Positions 24,864 through 33,926 of a stretch of DNA of 45,548 bases are shown in pieces. Position numbers and translations under genes: made by a program. Under the pieces are notes generated by a model, which made no database searches, was not told where the DNA came from, and saw only the letters and a program-made list of their open reading frames with translations. Source of the DNA: Bacteroidota bacterium (lineage in GTDB: Bacteria > Bacteroidota > Bacteroidia > Chitinophagales > Chitinophagaceae); the NCBI GenBank assembly GCA_018268135.1, contig JAFDXD010000021.1, positions 1-45,548 of the forward strand. The letters are read 5' to 3'. Every line of letters begins with the position of its first letter. Position 1 is the first letter of the stretch.

Positions 24864-25694
24864 ATGAGCGCTATTCCATCATCGGTCCTTCAATTTCTAC
24901 AGCAGCCTTACCAGCTTACACAAGAGCAGGTAGATTTTTATGATACAAACAGGTATATAAAACTTAAGCATGTTTTTAATGAAGAAACCCTGCAGTTTTT
25001 TAATACTGTAATTGCTGAGCAGGTAGCCAAAATGAATACTGTAAATACAGCTCTTGAAGAAAGATCCACTTATGGCAAGGCATTCCTTCAGTTATTTAAT
25101 TTATGGAGGGAAAATGAAGTAATAAAAGAACTGGTATTTAGCAAACGGTTGGCAAAAATTGCAACTGATTTAATGCAAACAAATGGCGTAAGGCTTTACC
25201 ACGATCAGGCCTTATTTAAAGAAGCTGGCGGCGGCATTACCCCCTGGCACGCAGATCAATATTACTGGCCGCTCGAAACTGACAAAACAATTACTGCATG
25301 GATGCCCTTGCAGGCAACACCATTGGAGCTGGGGCCATTAGAATTTAGCGCAGGCAGTCACCAAATAGTAGAAGGCAGGGAGCTTGAAATTGGTGATGAG
25401 AGTGAAATTGCTATTGAACGTAAATTAAAAGTAACCGATTTTAAGCATGTCATTGAGCCTTTTGATGCGGGAGAAATCAGTTTTCATTCCGGCTGGGCTT
25501 TTCACAGGGCGGGCGCCAATACCACTAACATGATGAGAAAAGTAATGACGATTATTTACATGGACAAGGATATGAAATTAAAAAAACCAGAAAACAAGAA
25601 CCAGGAAAACGACTGGAATACCTGGTGCCCAGGCGCTGTACCCGGGCAAATAATTAATTCGCCCATCAACCCGGTTTTATTTGCCACTACATAA
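24864..25694 (+). CDS. Phytanoyl-CoA dioxygenase (PhyH) family protein
   Basis: 276-residue Fe(II)/2-oxoglutarate-dependent oxygenase. The metal triad and co-substrate residue are identifiable: His129 and Asp131 in TPWHADQYYWP, distal His214 in GWAFHRAGANTT, and Arg225 in MMRKVMT for 2-oxoglutarate. GPLEFSAGSHQ is typical of the family. No signal peptide. It is the first gene of a plus-strand run with a TIM-barrel isomerase, secreted GH13 and sugar transporter. The substrate is unknown; the context suggests a small carbohydrate-related molecule, but that is inference. Confidence 0.85.
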   Translation: MSAIPSSVLQFLQQPYQLTQEQVDFYDTNRYIKLKHVFNEETLQFFNTVIAEQVAKMNTVNTALEERSTYGKAFLQLFNLWRENEVIKELVFSKRLAKIATDLMQTNGVRLYHDQALFKEAGGGITPWHADQYYWPLETDKTITAWMPLQATPLELGPLEFSAGSHQIVEGRELEIGDESEIAIERKLKVTDFKHVIEPFDAGEISFHSGWAFHRAGANTTNMMRKVMTIIYMDKDMKLKKPENKNQENDWNTWCPGAVPGQIINSPINPVLFATT

Positions 25695-25741
25695 ATTAAA
25701 AAATACATTGTAACAATTGCAATGCTTAATTAAAGATTGAT

Positions 25742-26581
25742 TTGAATATACACATACAATACATTTGCCCGTATTGGGGGCAGGAGCATTTATCTGCAAA
25801 GGCTTTTTTTGAAAAAGTAATGACTGGCAATTTCCAGGGGATTGAAATTAATTTGCCGAATTCGACCGAGAGTAAGAAAGATTTTTTTGCAACATTAGAG
25901 TTAACCCGCAATATCAACCCCGATTTTATTTTTATTCCTCAGCAGCTTACTGCAGCAGAAAATGAAAATGTAAGCGACTATATTAAAAGAGTAGAATTAA
26001 AGCTTCTTGAACTGGCGGCCTATCAGCCTGCATTTATTAATTCGCATACCGGCAAAGATTATTTTTCTTTTGACGATAATTGCCGGGTGATAGAAGCCTG
26101 CCAGAATATAAGCAGCAAAACAGGGATAAAAATTTTGCATGAAACTCACCGTGGCCGATTTTCATTTCATACAGCTTCTTTGATTCCTTACCTACAAAAA
26201 TTTCCGGAGCTTGAGCTTACCGGCGACTTTTCTCATTTTTGTGCCGTATCAGAAAGTTTATTAAACGACCAGGAAAATATTTTGAATAAAATTATTCCGC
26301 ATGTATCTTATATTCATGCAAGGGTAGGGTATGAGCAGGGGCCGCAGGTAAACAATCCTTTTGCCCCGGAGTGGAAAAATCATTTGCAGCAGTTTACCAA
26401 ATGGTGGGATGCAATAGTTCATTGCAACAAACAAAAAGGCAAATCAGAAATAGCCATTTGTCCTGAATTTGGACCGGCGCCCTATATGCCCTGCCTGCCT
26501 TTTACAAAACAGCCTCTGGCAAATCAATGGGAGGTTAATGTAAAACTGAAAGAATATTTGGCCGGGTATTTTAAAAAATAA
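25742..26581 (+). CDS. Sugar phosphate isomerase/epimerase-like TIM-barrel protein
   Basis: 279 residues of the xylose-isomerase-like TIM-barrel superfamily. Candidate metal ligands lie at strand ends: Glu in ILHETHRGRFSFH, Asp/His in LTGDFSHFCAV, His in SYIHARVGYEQGPQ, and Glu in ICPEFGPAPYMP. The last motif is typical of a Bacteroidota group in this superfamily. The start must be TTG at 25742, because an in-frame stop lies 15 bases upstream and no ATG is suitable. It lies 47 bp after the PhyH gene and 19 bp before the GH13 gene. The reaction is unknown. Confidence 0.75.
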   Translation: MNIHIQYICPYWGQEHLSAKAFFEKVMTGNFQGIEINLPNSTESKKDFFATLELTRNINPDFIFIPQQLTAAENENVSDYIKRVELKLLELAAYQPAFINSHTGKDYFSFDDNCRVIEACQNISSKTGIKILHETHRGRFSFHTASLIPYLQKFPELELTGDFSHFCAVSESLLNDQENILNKIIPHVSYIHARVGYEQGPQVNNPFAPEWKNHLQQFTKWWDAIVHCNKQKGKSEIAICPEFGPAPYMPCLPFTKQPLANQWEVNVKLKEYLAGYFKK

Positions 26582-26600
26582 CTTCTAAAATAAATTACAA

Positions 26601-28169
26601 TTGATACCATTAGTTAAACAAAGCTTTGTTGTTTTTTTATTTTCTATTGCTCTAAGCGGAGTTTATGGCCAATCAAAAATGAGCGGCAATAGCGGAGAAA
26701 TTATTTATCATGTATTTCAGCGAAGCTTTTATGATAGTAATGGAGATTTACAGGGCGATTTGAATGGCTTGCGCCAAAAGCTGGGCTACATACAGGATTT
26801 AGGCGCTACTTCCATTTTATTATTGCCTTTGTATGATGCAAAATGCTATCATAATTATTTTGCAGACAACTTTGAAAAAATTGATCCAAAGTATGGTACA
26901 ATGGCAGATTACATCCACCTGGTAAAAGAAGTACACCGTAGAGGCATGAAAATATATTTGGATATGGAAACTCAGTATGTAACAGAAGATCATTTGTGGT
27001 GGAAAGATGCTGTGGGTAATTTACAATCGCCATACAGTAACTATATTCTATTTCAGGATTCGGCCCATACCAGGCCATCTACCATGGTATTTAATTTAAC
27101 CGAACTTAACAGTTATGATGGCTCTAAAATAAAAGTAACTACCGTAAACCTGAAGAGTAAAGAAGTGCTGGACTATAATATTAAACTGTTTTCTTTTTTT
27201 GCCGACCCCAATAAAGATGGAAAATTTGATGATGGCGCTGATGGCTTTAGATTAGATCATACCATGGATTCGCTGGATGGCAAACCTCAATTGGGAAATT
27301 TGTTGCAATCGTTTTGGGCTCCTTTAATAAAAAAGGTAAAAGCGGTGAACCCAAAAATAACATTTACAGCAGAGCAGGGAAACTGGGCAGATGACGGATT
27401 AAAATATTTTGAAAAAGGAAATATTGACCGTGTATTTGCATTTGGCCTTTGGGGTGCAATGGTAAATCTCAATAAAAAAGACATTATCCGCAACGCCAAT
27501 TCATGCATTAGCCAATTGCCACCCGGCAAAGAAGAAATTATTTTTTTAGAAAATCATGATGTGCCACGTTCGGCTTCATTTTTAGGAAAAGACCCCGGTA
27601 AAGAAAGGGCTGCTGCTGCTATACAGCTTCTGATAGGGGGCGTGCCATCCATTTATTATGGGCAGGAGCTTGGCATGTATGGAAAAGGTGGTTATGGTAA
27701 GTTTGGCAATACAGATGGCAATGATATACCGCAGCGGGAAGCTTTTGAATGGACAAAATCCGGAACGGGCAAAGGCATGGCATTATGGTATAAAAATACC
27801 GGACCCTGGTGGGATAGTACCAATATAAAACCCAACGATGGCATTTCGCTGGAGGAAGAAAAAAACAATAAAAATTCTTTGTATCATTTTTATAAATCCA
27901 TCATTGCGCTTCGCAAGAGCCATCATGCCCTGGCTGCGGGCACATTTGCAAATGCAGTAAACGATAACGATAAAGTGCTCAGCTTTATAAGAGATGATGG
28001 TAAAAATAAAATAATGGTGGCTGTAAATCTTTCTGATAAAAAACAAATTGCTTTATTGCAATTACCTTCTTTAAAATTTGCACCGATATTTGGCAATTGC
28101 AGAATTGCTGCCAACAAAATTGAGTTACCGCCATACAGTGTGGGCGTATGGAAAATAGAAAAAAAATAA
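26601..28169 (+). CDS. Secreted alpha-amylase family protein (GH13)
   Basis: 522 residues with an N-terminal signal peptide ending near VYGQ (residue 24), so periplasmic or outer. GH13 barrel with nucleophile Asp219 (DGFRLDHT), acid/base Glu258 (TAEQGN) and Asp320 (LENHDVPR). IIYHVFQRSFYDSNGDLQGDLNGL marks the start of the barrel and GVPSIYYGQELGM its later part. The C-terminal beta domain ends VGVWKIEKK. The start is TTG at 26601, required to keep the signal peptide. The 3' end nearly touches the transporter gene. It likely trims alpha-glucan oligosaccharides before import; exact specificity is unknown. Confidence 0.9.
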   Translation: MIPLVKQSFVVFLFSIALSGVYGQSKMSGNSGEIIYHVFQRSFYDSNGDLQGDLNGLRQKLGYIQDLGATSILLLPLYDAKCYHNYFADNFEKIDPKYGTMADYIHLVKEVHRRGMKIYLDMETQYVTEDHLWWKDAVGNLQSPYSNYILFQDSAHTRPSTMVFNLTELNSYDGSKIKVTTVNLKSKEVLDYNIKLFSFFADPNKDGKFDDGADGFRLDHTMDSLDGKPQLGNLLQSFWAPLIKKVKAVNPKITFTAEQGNWADDGLKYFEKGNIDRVFAFGLWGAMVNLNKKDIIRNANSCISQLPPGKEEIIFLENHDVPRSASFLGKDPGKERAAAAIQLLIGGVPSIYYGQELGMYGKGGYGKFGNTDGNDIPQREAFEWTKSGTGKGMALWYKNTGPWWDSTNIKPNDGISLEEEKNNKNSLYHFYKSIIALRKSHHALAAGTFANAVNDNDKVLSFIRDDGKNKIMVAVNLSDKKQIALLQLPSLKFAPIFGNCRIAANKIELPPYSVGVWKIEKK

Positions 28170-28171
28170 AC

Positions 28172-29653
28172 ATGCTGCCCTTTCAAAAAAAACTCAGCAA
28201 TACTTTTTATGCGATAGTAAGTTTGCCCGCTACGGCAGTTGGTTTTTCGTTTTCTACACAAGTGGCTGTGCTAAGCTGGATACTAAGTACGCAATACCAT
28301 CTTCATATTGAAGATGTGGCGCTGGTATGGCTGGCGGGCCCGGTATCAGGCATTATTATGCAGCCATTGGTAGGGATGATAAGCGATAAAAACTGGTTTT
28401 GGGGAGGAAGAAGAAAACCATTTATTGTGATGGGAGGCGTATTGGGTACACTGATGTTGCTGGGTTTATTAAAGATGGATGCCATCAGCAGAATATTGGG
28501 AATGCATTCTGTTTTTATAGTAGCCGTGGTGGTTGCTTTATTATTAGACCTGTCAATAAATGTAACATTCAACCCCGCCCGTTCCATCATTGCAGATGTA
28601 ACACCCACCGGTGCAGAAAGAACAAAAGCCTACTCATGGATGCAGGTAATGTCGGGTAGTTTTTCTATCGGTGCCTATTTTATTTCTATCGCTTTTGGAA
28701 ACCTGGTTTTGATTTATGTGGCCGCTATTCTCGTTTTTATATTTTCGATAGTGCCTTTGTTTTTTATTACAGAGCCAAGAGAGCTACAAGCGGCTGATGC
28801 CGGGCACTTAGCAGAAAAGATATCATTTGGTAAAACTGTAAAAACATTGTGTCCGCTTTATGGATTTATTCTGTATGGGTTATTTGTAGTAATTAATAAA
28901 ATGATACTGGCAGATGCATGGGCGCCTTATCAAACAAAAGTAATGTATGCCTGCCTTGTACTTACACTGCTGTTGGGCATTTATGTAATTATTGCCGGCA
29001 AAAAAAAGGCTTCTCTGGATAATGAATTTCAAAAATTACTGCTGGCACATTCGTTTACCTGGCTGGGCCTGCAAAGTATGTTTGTAATGTGTTTTTTTTA
29101 TGTGCAGCAAAAAATTGTGCCGGGGCTTGATACCAATAAAATTTTTGCAAATATTTTTTCTACTTTTTTTTCCGGCAAAGTTCAGGGGGTTGAAAGCTCA
29201 GCAGGCAATATACTATCATTGGGATTTTTAATTTTAAATTTTGTAGGGGTGCTTCTGCCGGTATTTGTATTGGAACCTTGTACAAGAAAAATAGGAAAAG
29301 TAAAAACCTACCTGTTGGCATTGCTGTGCCTGGTGGCCGGGTATGCATTTTTGTATATGTGGGGAGCAGCAGAAATTAATTTTTACATTGGCATGCTCTT
29401 GTGCGGTATTGGCTGGTCGGCGGTTATATCAATTGTGTTTGCCATCATGTCAGAAAAAGTAGAAGCAGTAAATATGGGATGGTATATGGGCTTATTTAAT
29501 TTTAGTATTGTATTTCCGTCGATGATGACGGTGGGGGTTTCAAAAATTGTAAGCCAGTCAAAAGACCCGTCCAGCTTGTTTCTTATAGCTTTTTTATGCT
29601 TATTGCTCTCAGTTGTATTTTGGCTTTTTGTAAAAGAGCCCGGCAAGGGCTAA
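28172..29653 (+). CDS. MFS sugar transporter (GPH/SLC45-like)
   Basis: About 493 residues from the ATG at 28172, or 501 from the ATG at 28148, which would overlap the GH13 gene by 22 bp. I prefer 28172, 2 bp after the GH13 stop. Twelve membrane helices are expected. Family motifs: FSFSTQVAVLSWILS in helix 1, WLAGPVSGIIMQPLVGMISDKNWFWGGRRKPFI between helices 2 and 3, and NVTFNPARSIIADVTP. These match the SLC45/maltose-type cation symporters found beside GH13 enzymes in Bacteroidota. Likely substrate is maltose or short maltooligosaccharides (inference from context). Confidence 0.85.
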   Translation: MLPFQKKLSNTFYAIVSLPATAVGFSFSTQVAVLSWILSTQYHLHIEDVALVWLAGPVSGIIMQPLVGMISDKNWFWGGRRKPFIVMGGVLGTLMLLGLLKMDAISRILGMHSVFIVAVVVALLLDLSINVTFNPARSIIADVTPTGAERTKAYSWMQVMSGSFSIGAYFISIAFGNLVLIYVAAILVFIFSIVPLFFITEPRELQAADAGHLAEKISFGKTVKTLCPLYGFILYGLFVVINKMILADAWAPYQTKVMYACLVLTLLLGIYVIIAGKKKASLDNEFQKLLLAHSFTWLGLQSMFVMCFFYVQQKIVPGLDTNKIFANIFSTFFSGKVQGVESSAGNILSLGFLILNFVGVLLPVFVLEPCTRKIGKVKTYLLALLCLVAGYAFLYMWGAAEINFYIGMLLCGIGWSAVISIVFAIMSEKVEAVNMGWYMGLFNFSIVFPSMMTVGVSKIVSQSKDPSSLFLIAFLCLLLSVVFWLFVKEPGKG

Positions 29654-29671
29654 ACACTTTTGCAGGCGGTT

Positions 29672-30508
29672 TTATTTTTTTGTTTTCATTTTTGAAAAAT
29701 CTACACATAGCCCCAGAGATGCATTAAATTTTCTTACTGTGCCGGGTTTTATACCGGTATTTTCTCCTACTCTCGATAAGATGAAGTCAATCTTAAGCCA
29801 GGGGCACTCAGGTATGGTAACCTGCAGGTTGGTTGCGATTTCAATAAACCCTTTAGTTTTATTTTGAATATTGCTTAGTTTAAAATAATCTAATTCGGAT
29901 GGAGAATAAGAAGTAGAAATATTGGCATAATGTACCAATGTAGGTTTAAAAATAAGCGCAACTGTAACAACTTCGGATGGGGTAAAATTAATAGCCGGCT
30001 GCAAATACCATCGGGATATATTGCTTGAATGATACCGGCTGTAATTGGTACCGTTAGAATCTAAACCATTATCGTTAAAAGAAAATTTACCAAACGAGTA
30101 GCTACCCAAAATATTAATGCTAAGGGTATTGCTCCTGTTTAGGTTTGCAAAATATCCGCCTCCAATATCAAATAAGTTTCGATGATACATTACCAGCGAG
30201 CTATCAAATGGTTTATTATAAGAAGAGAAATAATTGTACACATTTTTTTCTTTTTGATAAAAAAATGAGGAGGTAACGGCAAGATGATTGGTAAGAGAAT
30301 AAGCGGCCTGTACATCTACCCCATGTGCATAGTTATTGTTTAAAATATGATTAGATGATGAAGTGAAATAAGCGGCGAGCTTTGATTGGTTTTTTTGAGT
30401 AAAATAAGGATTGTTTGGGGGCGATGCTGTGTAAGTATAACGGGTAGTATTACACGAAAATAGCATTATCACACCCGGTATAAAGTACAGCTTGAAAAAC
30501 GTTTTCAT
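29672..30508 (-). CDS. Predicted lipoprotein with outer-membrane beta-barrel-like sequence
   Basis: 278 residues. The lipoprotein signal ends MLFSC (Cys19). The mature part has alternating aromatic and hydrophilic strands (e.g. GVDVQAAYSLTNHLAVTSSFFYQ, DIGGGYFANLNRSNTLSINILGSYSFG, WYLQPAINFTPSEVVTVALIFKP) and ends with strand-like LGLCVDFSKM. This resembles the small beta-barrel proteins common in Bacteroidota envelopes, here with a lipid anchor. Function unknown. It is convergent with the MFS gene and 126 bp from the META protein gene on the same strand. Confidence 0.65.
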   Translation of the reverse strand: MKTFFKLYFIPGVIMLFSCNTTRYTYTASPPNNPYFTQKNQSKLAAYFTSSSNHILNNNYAHGVDVQAAYSLTNHLAVTSSFFYQKEKNVYNYFSSYNKPFDSSLVMYHRNLFDIGGGYFANLNRSNTLSINILGSYSFGKFSFNDNGLDSNGTNYSRYHSSNISRWYLQPAINFTPSEVVTVALIFKPTLVHYANISTSYSPSELDYFKLSNIQNKTKGFIEIATNLQVTIPECPWLKIDFILSRVGENTGIKPGTVRKFNASLGLCVDFSKMKTKK

Positions 30509-30571
30509 ATAGCAGTTAGGAATATTAATGTTTTAATAAATGTAAAATAACCATTAAATACCATAACTACC

Positions 30572-30611
30572 AAAATGCAAGCGGGCTGCAAGAGCAGCCC
30601 ACTTACTTTTT
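30572..30611 (-). terminator. Terminator of the META-domain gene
   Basis: A 13-bp stem with two G-T wobbles (30577-30589 and 30594-30606), a 4-base loop and a minus-strand ATTTT tail. The plus-strand side also has TTTTT, so it may work in both directions. Confidence 0.75.
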
Positions 30612-30633
30612 AATATTACAATCAATGATTAAA

Positions 30634-31080
30634 TTATTTTTTTGTAAAACTCATGAGAACTAAATTGCCTGCCATAAAATGTAAAGTAGAATCCGACACA
30701 CTAAATGCATTTACTTTTTTAAGCATTTGCAGGTAGGTAGTTTCTCCTGTCATTTCATCTTCGGCACATGCCATTTGGGTAGAAAACATTGGGCCGCTAA
30801 AATCTATTTTGCCGGGCTGAGCATTTAATGAGCCACCATAACTATTGCATCCTGCATTGCCGGCAATTGTTTTTTTTGTTACATCAAAAATGATGGTAGG
30901 TTTTTTATTGGGATAAAGCCCATCAAATGTAATGCGTGGGCCGGTAATATAAGTTAGTTGCCAGCTACCATTTAACGCTGCTACGGCTGTAGAGGGTGAA
31001 TCTGTTGTGTTCTTTTTGGAAGACTGACAAGCCGAAAGTATAAATAAAACTACAACACAAAACGAAATCAATTTTTTCAT
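30634..31080 (-). CDS. META domain-containing lipoprotein (HslJ-like)
   Basis: 148 residues. Signal peptide II with LSAC (Cys18). One META domain covers the mature protein: LNGSWQLTYITGP, PTIIFDVTKKTIAGNAGCNSYGGSLNAQPGKIDFSGPMFSTQMACAEDEMTGETTYLQ and the final LVLMSFTKK. The internal GNAGCNSYGG and TQMAC segments hold the two cysteines typical of META domains. HslJ-like proteins are envelope proteins linked to heat or antibiotic stress in enterobacteria; the role here is unknown. ATG start; the terminator follows. Confidence 0.88.
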   Translation of the reverse strand: MKKLISFCVVVLFILSACQSSKKNTTDSPSTAVAALNGSWQLTYITGPRITFDGLYPNKKPTIIFDVTKKTIAGNAGCNSYGGSLNAQPGKIDFSGPMFSTQMACAEDEMTGETTYLQMLKKVNAFSVSDSTLHFMAGNLVLMSFTKK

Positions 31081-31183
31081 TATAAATAATATTATAAGGT
31101 TTGCAAGATAGATTGCTATTTTTTTATCATTACATAACCCGGGTTCAGATTATTAAAAACATTAACAGTTTTTAACCAAAGAT

Positions 31184-31696
31184 TTATATTTCAAGCATAT
31201 CGCTGTAAGATAATGATTGAAAATCGGAGCTATTAATATTAAAGAAGCTTGCATAATAATTACATTGCTCCGTTATTTTATCAAGCCCGATGCTTCCATA
31301 GGCATCTATAGCTTCTACTTCAATAAAGTTGCCGAGGCCTTTTACTGTATCAAAATGAAATTTTACATTATCAATAAAATAAATGCGGCGGCACTTGTCA
31401 ACTACAATTTTGATGCCGAGGGTTTTTATTAAAATTTGTTTTAAAGTATTATCGGGTTGGTGTTGATATAATAAAATATGCGATTGTTTGCTGCCGGAGA
31501 TATTTGCTCTATCGTACCAGATAAGAGCGTTTTCAATATTGCCTTCTCTAAGTTTTAGCCGGCCTGTGCCGGTATTAAAGTAAGTGTCAAGTTGATGATC
31601 TTCGCCTTTAAAAATGGGGTGTAATGTTTTTAGCTGCTCTTCAAGATGCAGTAAATTGTGTGTAATTGCCTTAAACTCTACATTGAGGTGTGCCAT
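31184..31696 (-). CDS. CYTH domain protein (class IV adenylate cyclase / triphosphatase-like)
   Basis: 170 residues from the ATG at 31696. A longer frame begins with a TTG at 31717, but that TTG is part of a -7 box, so the shorter form is chosen. The N-terminal strand HLNVEFKA is the CYTH entry motif (ExExK, first Glu replaced). TYFNTGTGRLKLREG, KQILIKTLGIKIVVDKCRRIYFIDNVKFHFDTVKGLGNFIEVEAI supply the other tunnel residues. Members hydrolyse or cyclise triphosphates such as thiamine triphosphate or ATP; which applies here cannot be told. Confidence 0.82.
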   Translation of the reverse strand: MAHLNVEFKAITHNLLHLEEQLKTLHPIFKGEDHQLDTYFNTGTGRLKLREGNIENALIWYDRANISGSKQSHILLYQHQPDNTLKQILIKTLGIKIVVDKCRRIYFIDNVKFHFDTVKGLGNFIEVEAIDAYGSIGLDKITEQCNYYASFFNINSSDFQSLSYSDMLEI

Positions 31697-31714
31697 TATA
31701 TTGTTAATTACCTG

Positions 31715-31722
31715 CAAATATA
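31715..31722 (-). promoter_or_regulatory. -7 box of the CYTH gene (TATATTTG)
   Basis: TATATTTG on the minus strand matches TAnnTTTG, 18 bases before the ATG at 31696. It overlaps the alternative TTG start and so argues against it. Confidence 0.55.
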
Positions 31723-31776
31723 AAAGGGTTGGGTATTACTATTGCACAGCAAAGATACATGGCTGAAAAGCAGGCG

Positions 31777-31857
31777 GATAGAAGCGTAAAACCCGGTGAG
31801 GCTATAGTGTTCAGGCTTTTTGTGCCGGATTTGTAGCGGATAGCCGCTACACATGCC
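31777..31857 (+). repeat. Dispersed intergenic repeat, copy A
   Basis: 81 bp on the plus strand. It begins GATAGAAGCGTAAAACCCGG, contains TTGTAGCGGATAGC and ends ATGCC. It can fold through CCCGG (31792-31796) with CCGG at 31825, or with CCGGG just beyond its end. GTAGCGG-ATAG-CCGCTAC forms a second, perfect 7-bp hairpin at 31833-31850. It lies between the divergent CYTH and rho genes. Confidence 0.75.
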
Positions 31858-32071
31858 GGGCTTTATTTTGCAAGCCGACTGCACTAAAAAATAAAAAATT
31901 TGTGTAGTTATAAAAAAACAGCGTATTATTGCAGCGGAAAGGTTGATAAGATTATCCTAATCTAATCGCTTCAAAGTTTGTAGCCGTTCCGTCAACAAAA
32001 ACAAATTTCAACTACCATTTTACAGACACACAAGACTGGATTTTTTTGAAAAAGGCATTTTCTTATATTTT

Positions 32072-33718
32072 ATGCACGATATATTACAACTGAACGAACT
32101 CCTCGTTCCTGAACTGCTTGATATTGCAGATGAACTGGGTATTTCCAACACCAAAAAATTAAATAAGCAGGATTTAATTACAAAAATCCTGGATAAACAA
32201 ACCATTATGGCTACAGATAAAAAAAGCACCACCGATGAAAAGCCAAAGCGCAAACGTATAGCAAAATCGCCTGCCGAAAATGCGGCCCCGGCTACAGAAG
32301 AAATGCAGCCAGAGTTGCATAAAAAAGAAGGCCCTGTGGTAAAAGCTAAAAAAACTGACCACGAAAAAAAGGTTTCGGTTAAAAAACCACAAGCTGTAGC
32401 AGCCATGGAAGAAGCGCCGGATGATACTGAAGAAGAACTGCTGCCCATTACAGAAGAACAAACCACCATACCTGCTGATATAGCTCAAATGCTGCATGAA
32501 GAAGATGTACAACAGCCTGAATTGTTGCCCGAAGAGCCTTTGCACCAAAACCATCAAAACCGTCAGCAGCACAAAAAAGAACAACCTGTTTTTAATATTG
32601 AATTTGACGGAGTGGTACAGGGCGAGGGTGTGCTTGAAATGATGCCCGATGGCTATGGCTTTTTGCGCAGCAGTGATTATAATTACCTTTCTTCTCCCGA
32701 TGATATTTATGTATCTCCATCTCAAATAAAATTATTTGGATTAAAAACAGGTGATACGGTATTTGGTAGTGTAAGGCCGCCAAAAGAAGGCGAAAAATAT
32801 TTTGCTTTGCTAAAAGTGAATACCATTAATGGCAAATCGCCGGAAGAAGTGAGGGACCGTGTGCCATTTGATTACCTTACACCTTTGTTTCCATTTGAAA
32901 AACTAAACCTTACTACAAAGTCCGATAATTTTAGTACAAGAATAATGGACCTGTTTACTCCAATTGGAAAAGGGCAGCGTGGCTTAATAGTGGCACAGCC
33001 TAAAACGGGTAAAACCATGTTGCTAAAAGAGCTGGCCAATGCAATTGCAGAAAATCATCCTGAGTGTTACTTAATGATAGTGCTGGTAGATGAGCGCCCC
33101 GAAGAGGTAACAGATATGGAGAGAAGTGTAAAAGCAGAAGTAATAGCATCTACCTTTGATGAGCCCGCTGAAAAGCATGTAAAAGTAAGTACCATTGCAT
33201 TGCAAAAAGCAAAACGCCTGGTAGAGTGCGGTCACGATGTGGTGATATTGTTAGACTCTATCACCCGTCTTGCAAGGGCGCACAACACTGTGGCGCCAAG
33301 TAGTGGCAAGGTATTGAGCGGCGGTGTAGAAGCCAATGCTATGCAAAAACCAAAGCAGTTTTTTGGTGCTGCACGCAAAATTGAAAATGGAGGGTCGCTT
33401 ACCATTATAGCTACAGCGCTGGTAGATACAGGTAGTAAAATGGATGAGGTGATTTTTGAAGAATTTAAGGGTACAGGAAATATGGAATTGCAACTTGATC
33501 GCAAACTTTCTAACCGCCGTATTTATCCTGCTATTGATATTGTATCTTCTTCTACAAGGCGGGATGATTTGTTGTTAGACAAAGATATTTTTAAAAGAAT
33601 GTGGATACTGCGTAAACATATTGCAGATATGAACCCCGAAGAGGCATTGAATACCCTTTTGAAAAACATGAAAGGCACAAAAGACAATGCAGAATTTTTG
33701 ACAAGCATGAACGGTTAA
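32072..33718 (+). CDS. rho: Transcription termination factor Rho
   Basis: 548-residue hexameric RNA-dependent ATPase. The N-terminal Rho-N helix domain ([34 protein letters not shown], 6-39) is followed by a long charged Glu/Lys/Gln-rich insertion (45-170) as seen in Bacteroidota. The RNA-binding cold-shock-like domain ([30 protein letters not shown]) comes next. The ATPase core has Walker A PKTGKTM in [27 protein letters not shown], Walker [17 protein letters not shown] and [32 protein letters not shown]. Start is ATG; a strong terminator follows. Confidence 0.98.
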   Translation: MHDILQLNELLVPELLDIADELGISNTKKLNKQDLITKILDKQTIMATDKKSTTDEKPKRKRIAKSPAENAAPATEEMQPELHKKEGPVVKAKKTDHEKKVSVKKPQAVAAMEEAPDDTEEELLPITEEQTTIPADIAQMLHEEDVQQPELLPEEPLHQNHQNRQQHKKEQPVFNIEFDGVVQGEGVLEMMPDGYGFLRSSDYNYLSSPDDIYVSPSQIKLFGLKTGDTVFGSVRPPKEGEKYFALLKVNTINGKSPEEVRDRVPFDYLTPLFPFEKLNLTTKSDNFSTRIMDLFTPIGKGQRGLIVAQPKTGKTMLLKELANAIAENHPECYLMIVLVDERPEEVTDMERSVKAEVIASTFDEPAEKHVKVSTIALQKAKRLVECGHDVVILLDSITRLARAHNTVAPSSGKVLSGGVEANAMQKPKQFFGAARKIENGGSLTIIATALVDTGSKMDEVIFEEFKGTGNMELQLDRKLSNRRIYPAIDIVSSSTRRDDLLLDKDIFKRMWILRKHIADMNPEEALNTLLKNMKGTKDNAEFLTSMNG

Positions 33719-33738
33719 CACACTTAATTTTTATTATA

Positions 33739-33772
33739 AAACGCTGCCTTTATACAGGGCGGCGTTTTTTTT
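33739..33772 (+). terminator. Terminator of rho
   Basis: Stem AAACGCTGCC/GGCGGCGTTT (33739-33748 and 33758-33767) with one G-T wobble, followed by more T to make an unbroken run of eight. It lies 20 bp after the rho stop. Confidence 0.88.
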
Positions 33773-33926
33773 GGTAGTAATTGGGCTAATAAAATTTGAT
33801 TGATGTAAAGCGCCTTCTTTTTATTTAAGTAAAATAAAACCCGTAAAAGAGCAGCAAGCTATTTTTTTACATATTATATATTATACAAAATAGAATAGTG
33901 TAACTTTAAGTACAATTATTATTGTA

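Larger units (their letters stand above)
31697..32071. other. Intergenic region between the CYTH gene and rho
   Basis: This 375-bp stretch holds the CYTH promoter at its left end and copy A of the dispersed repeat (31777-31857). The remaining roughly 210 bp form the AT-rich rho upstream region. No further gene was found. No exact TAnnTTTG box for rho was seen; TATATTTT directly before the rho ATG differs at one position. Confidence 0.6.

Noticed and set aside
32020-32725. Minus-strand open frames of 149 and 183 codons opposite the rho N-terminus
   Set aside because: Ser/Phe-rich shadows produced by the Glu/Lys/Ala-rich codons of the rho insertion. Rho itself is certain.
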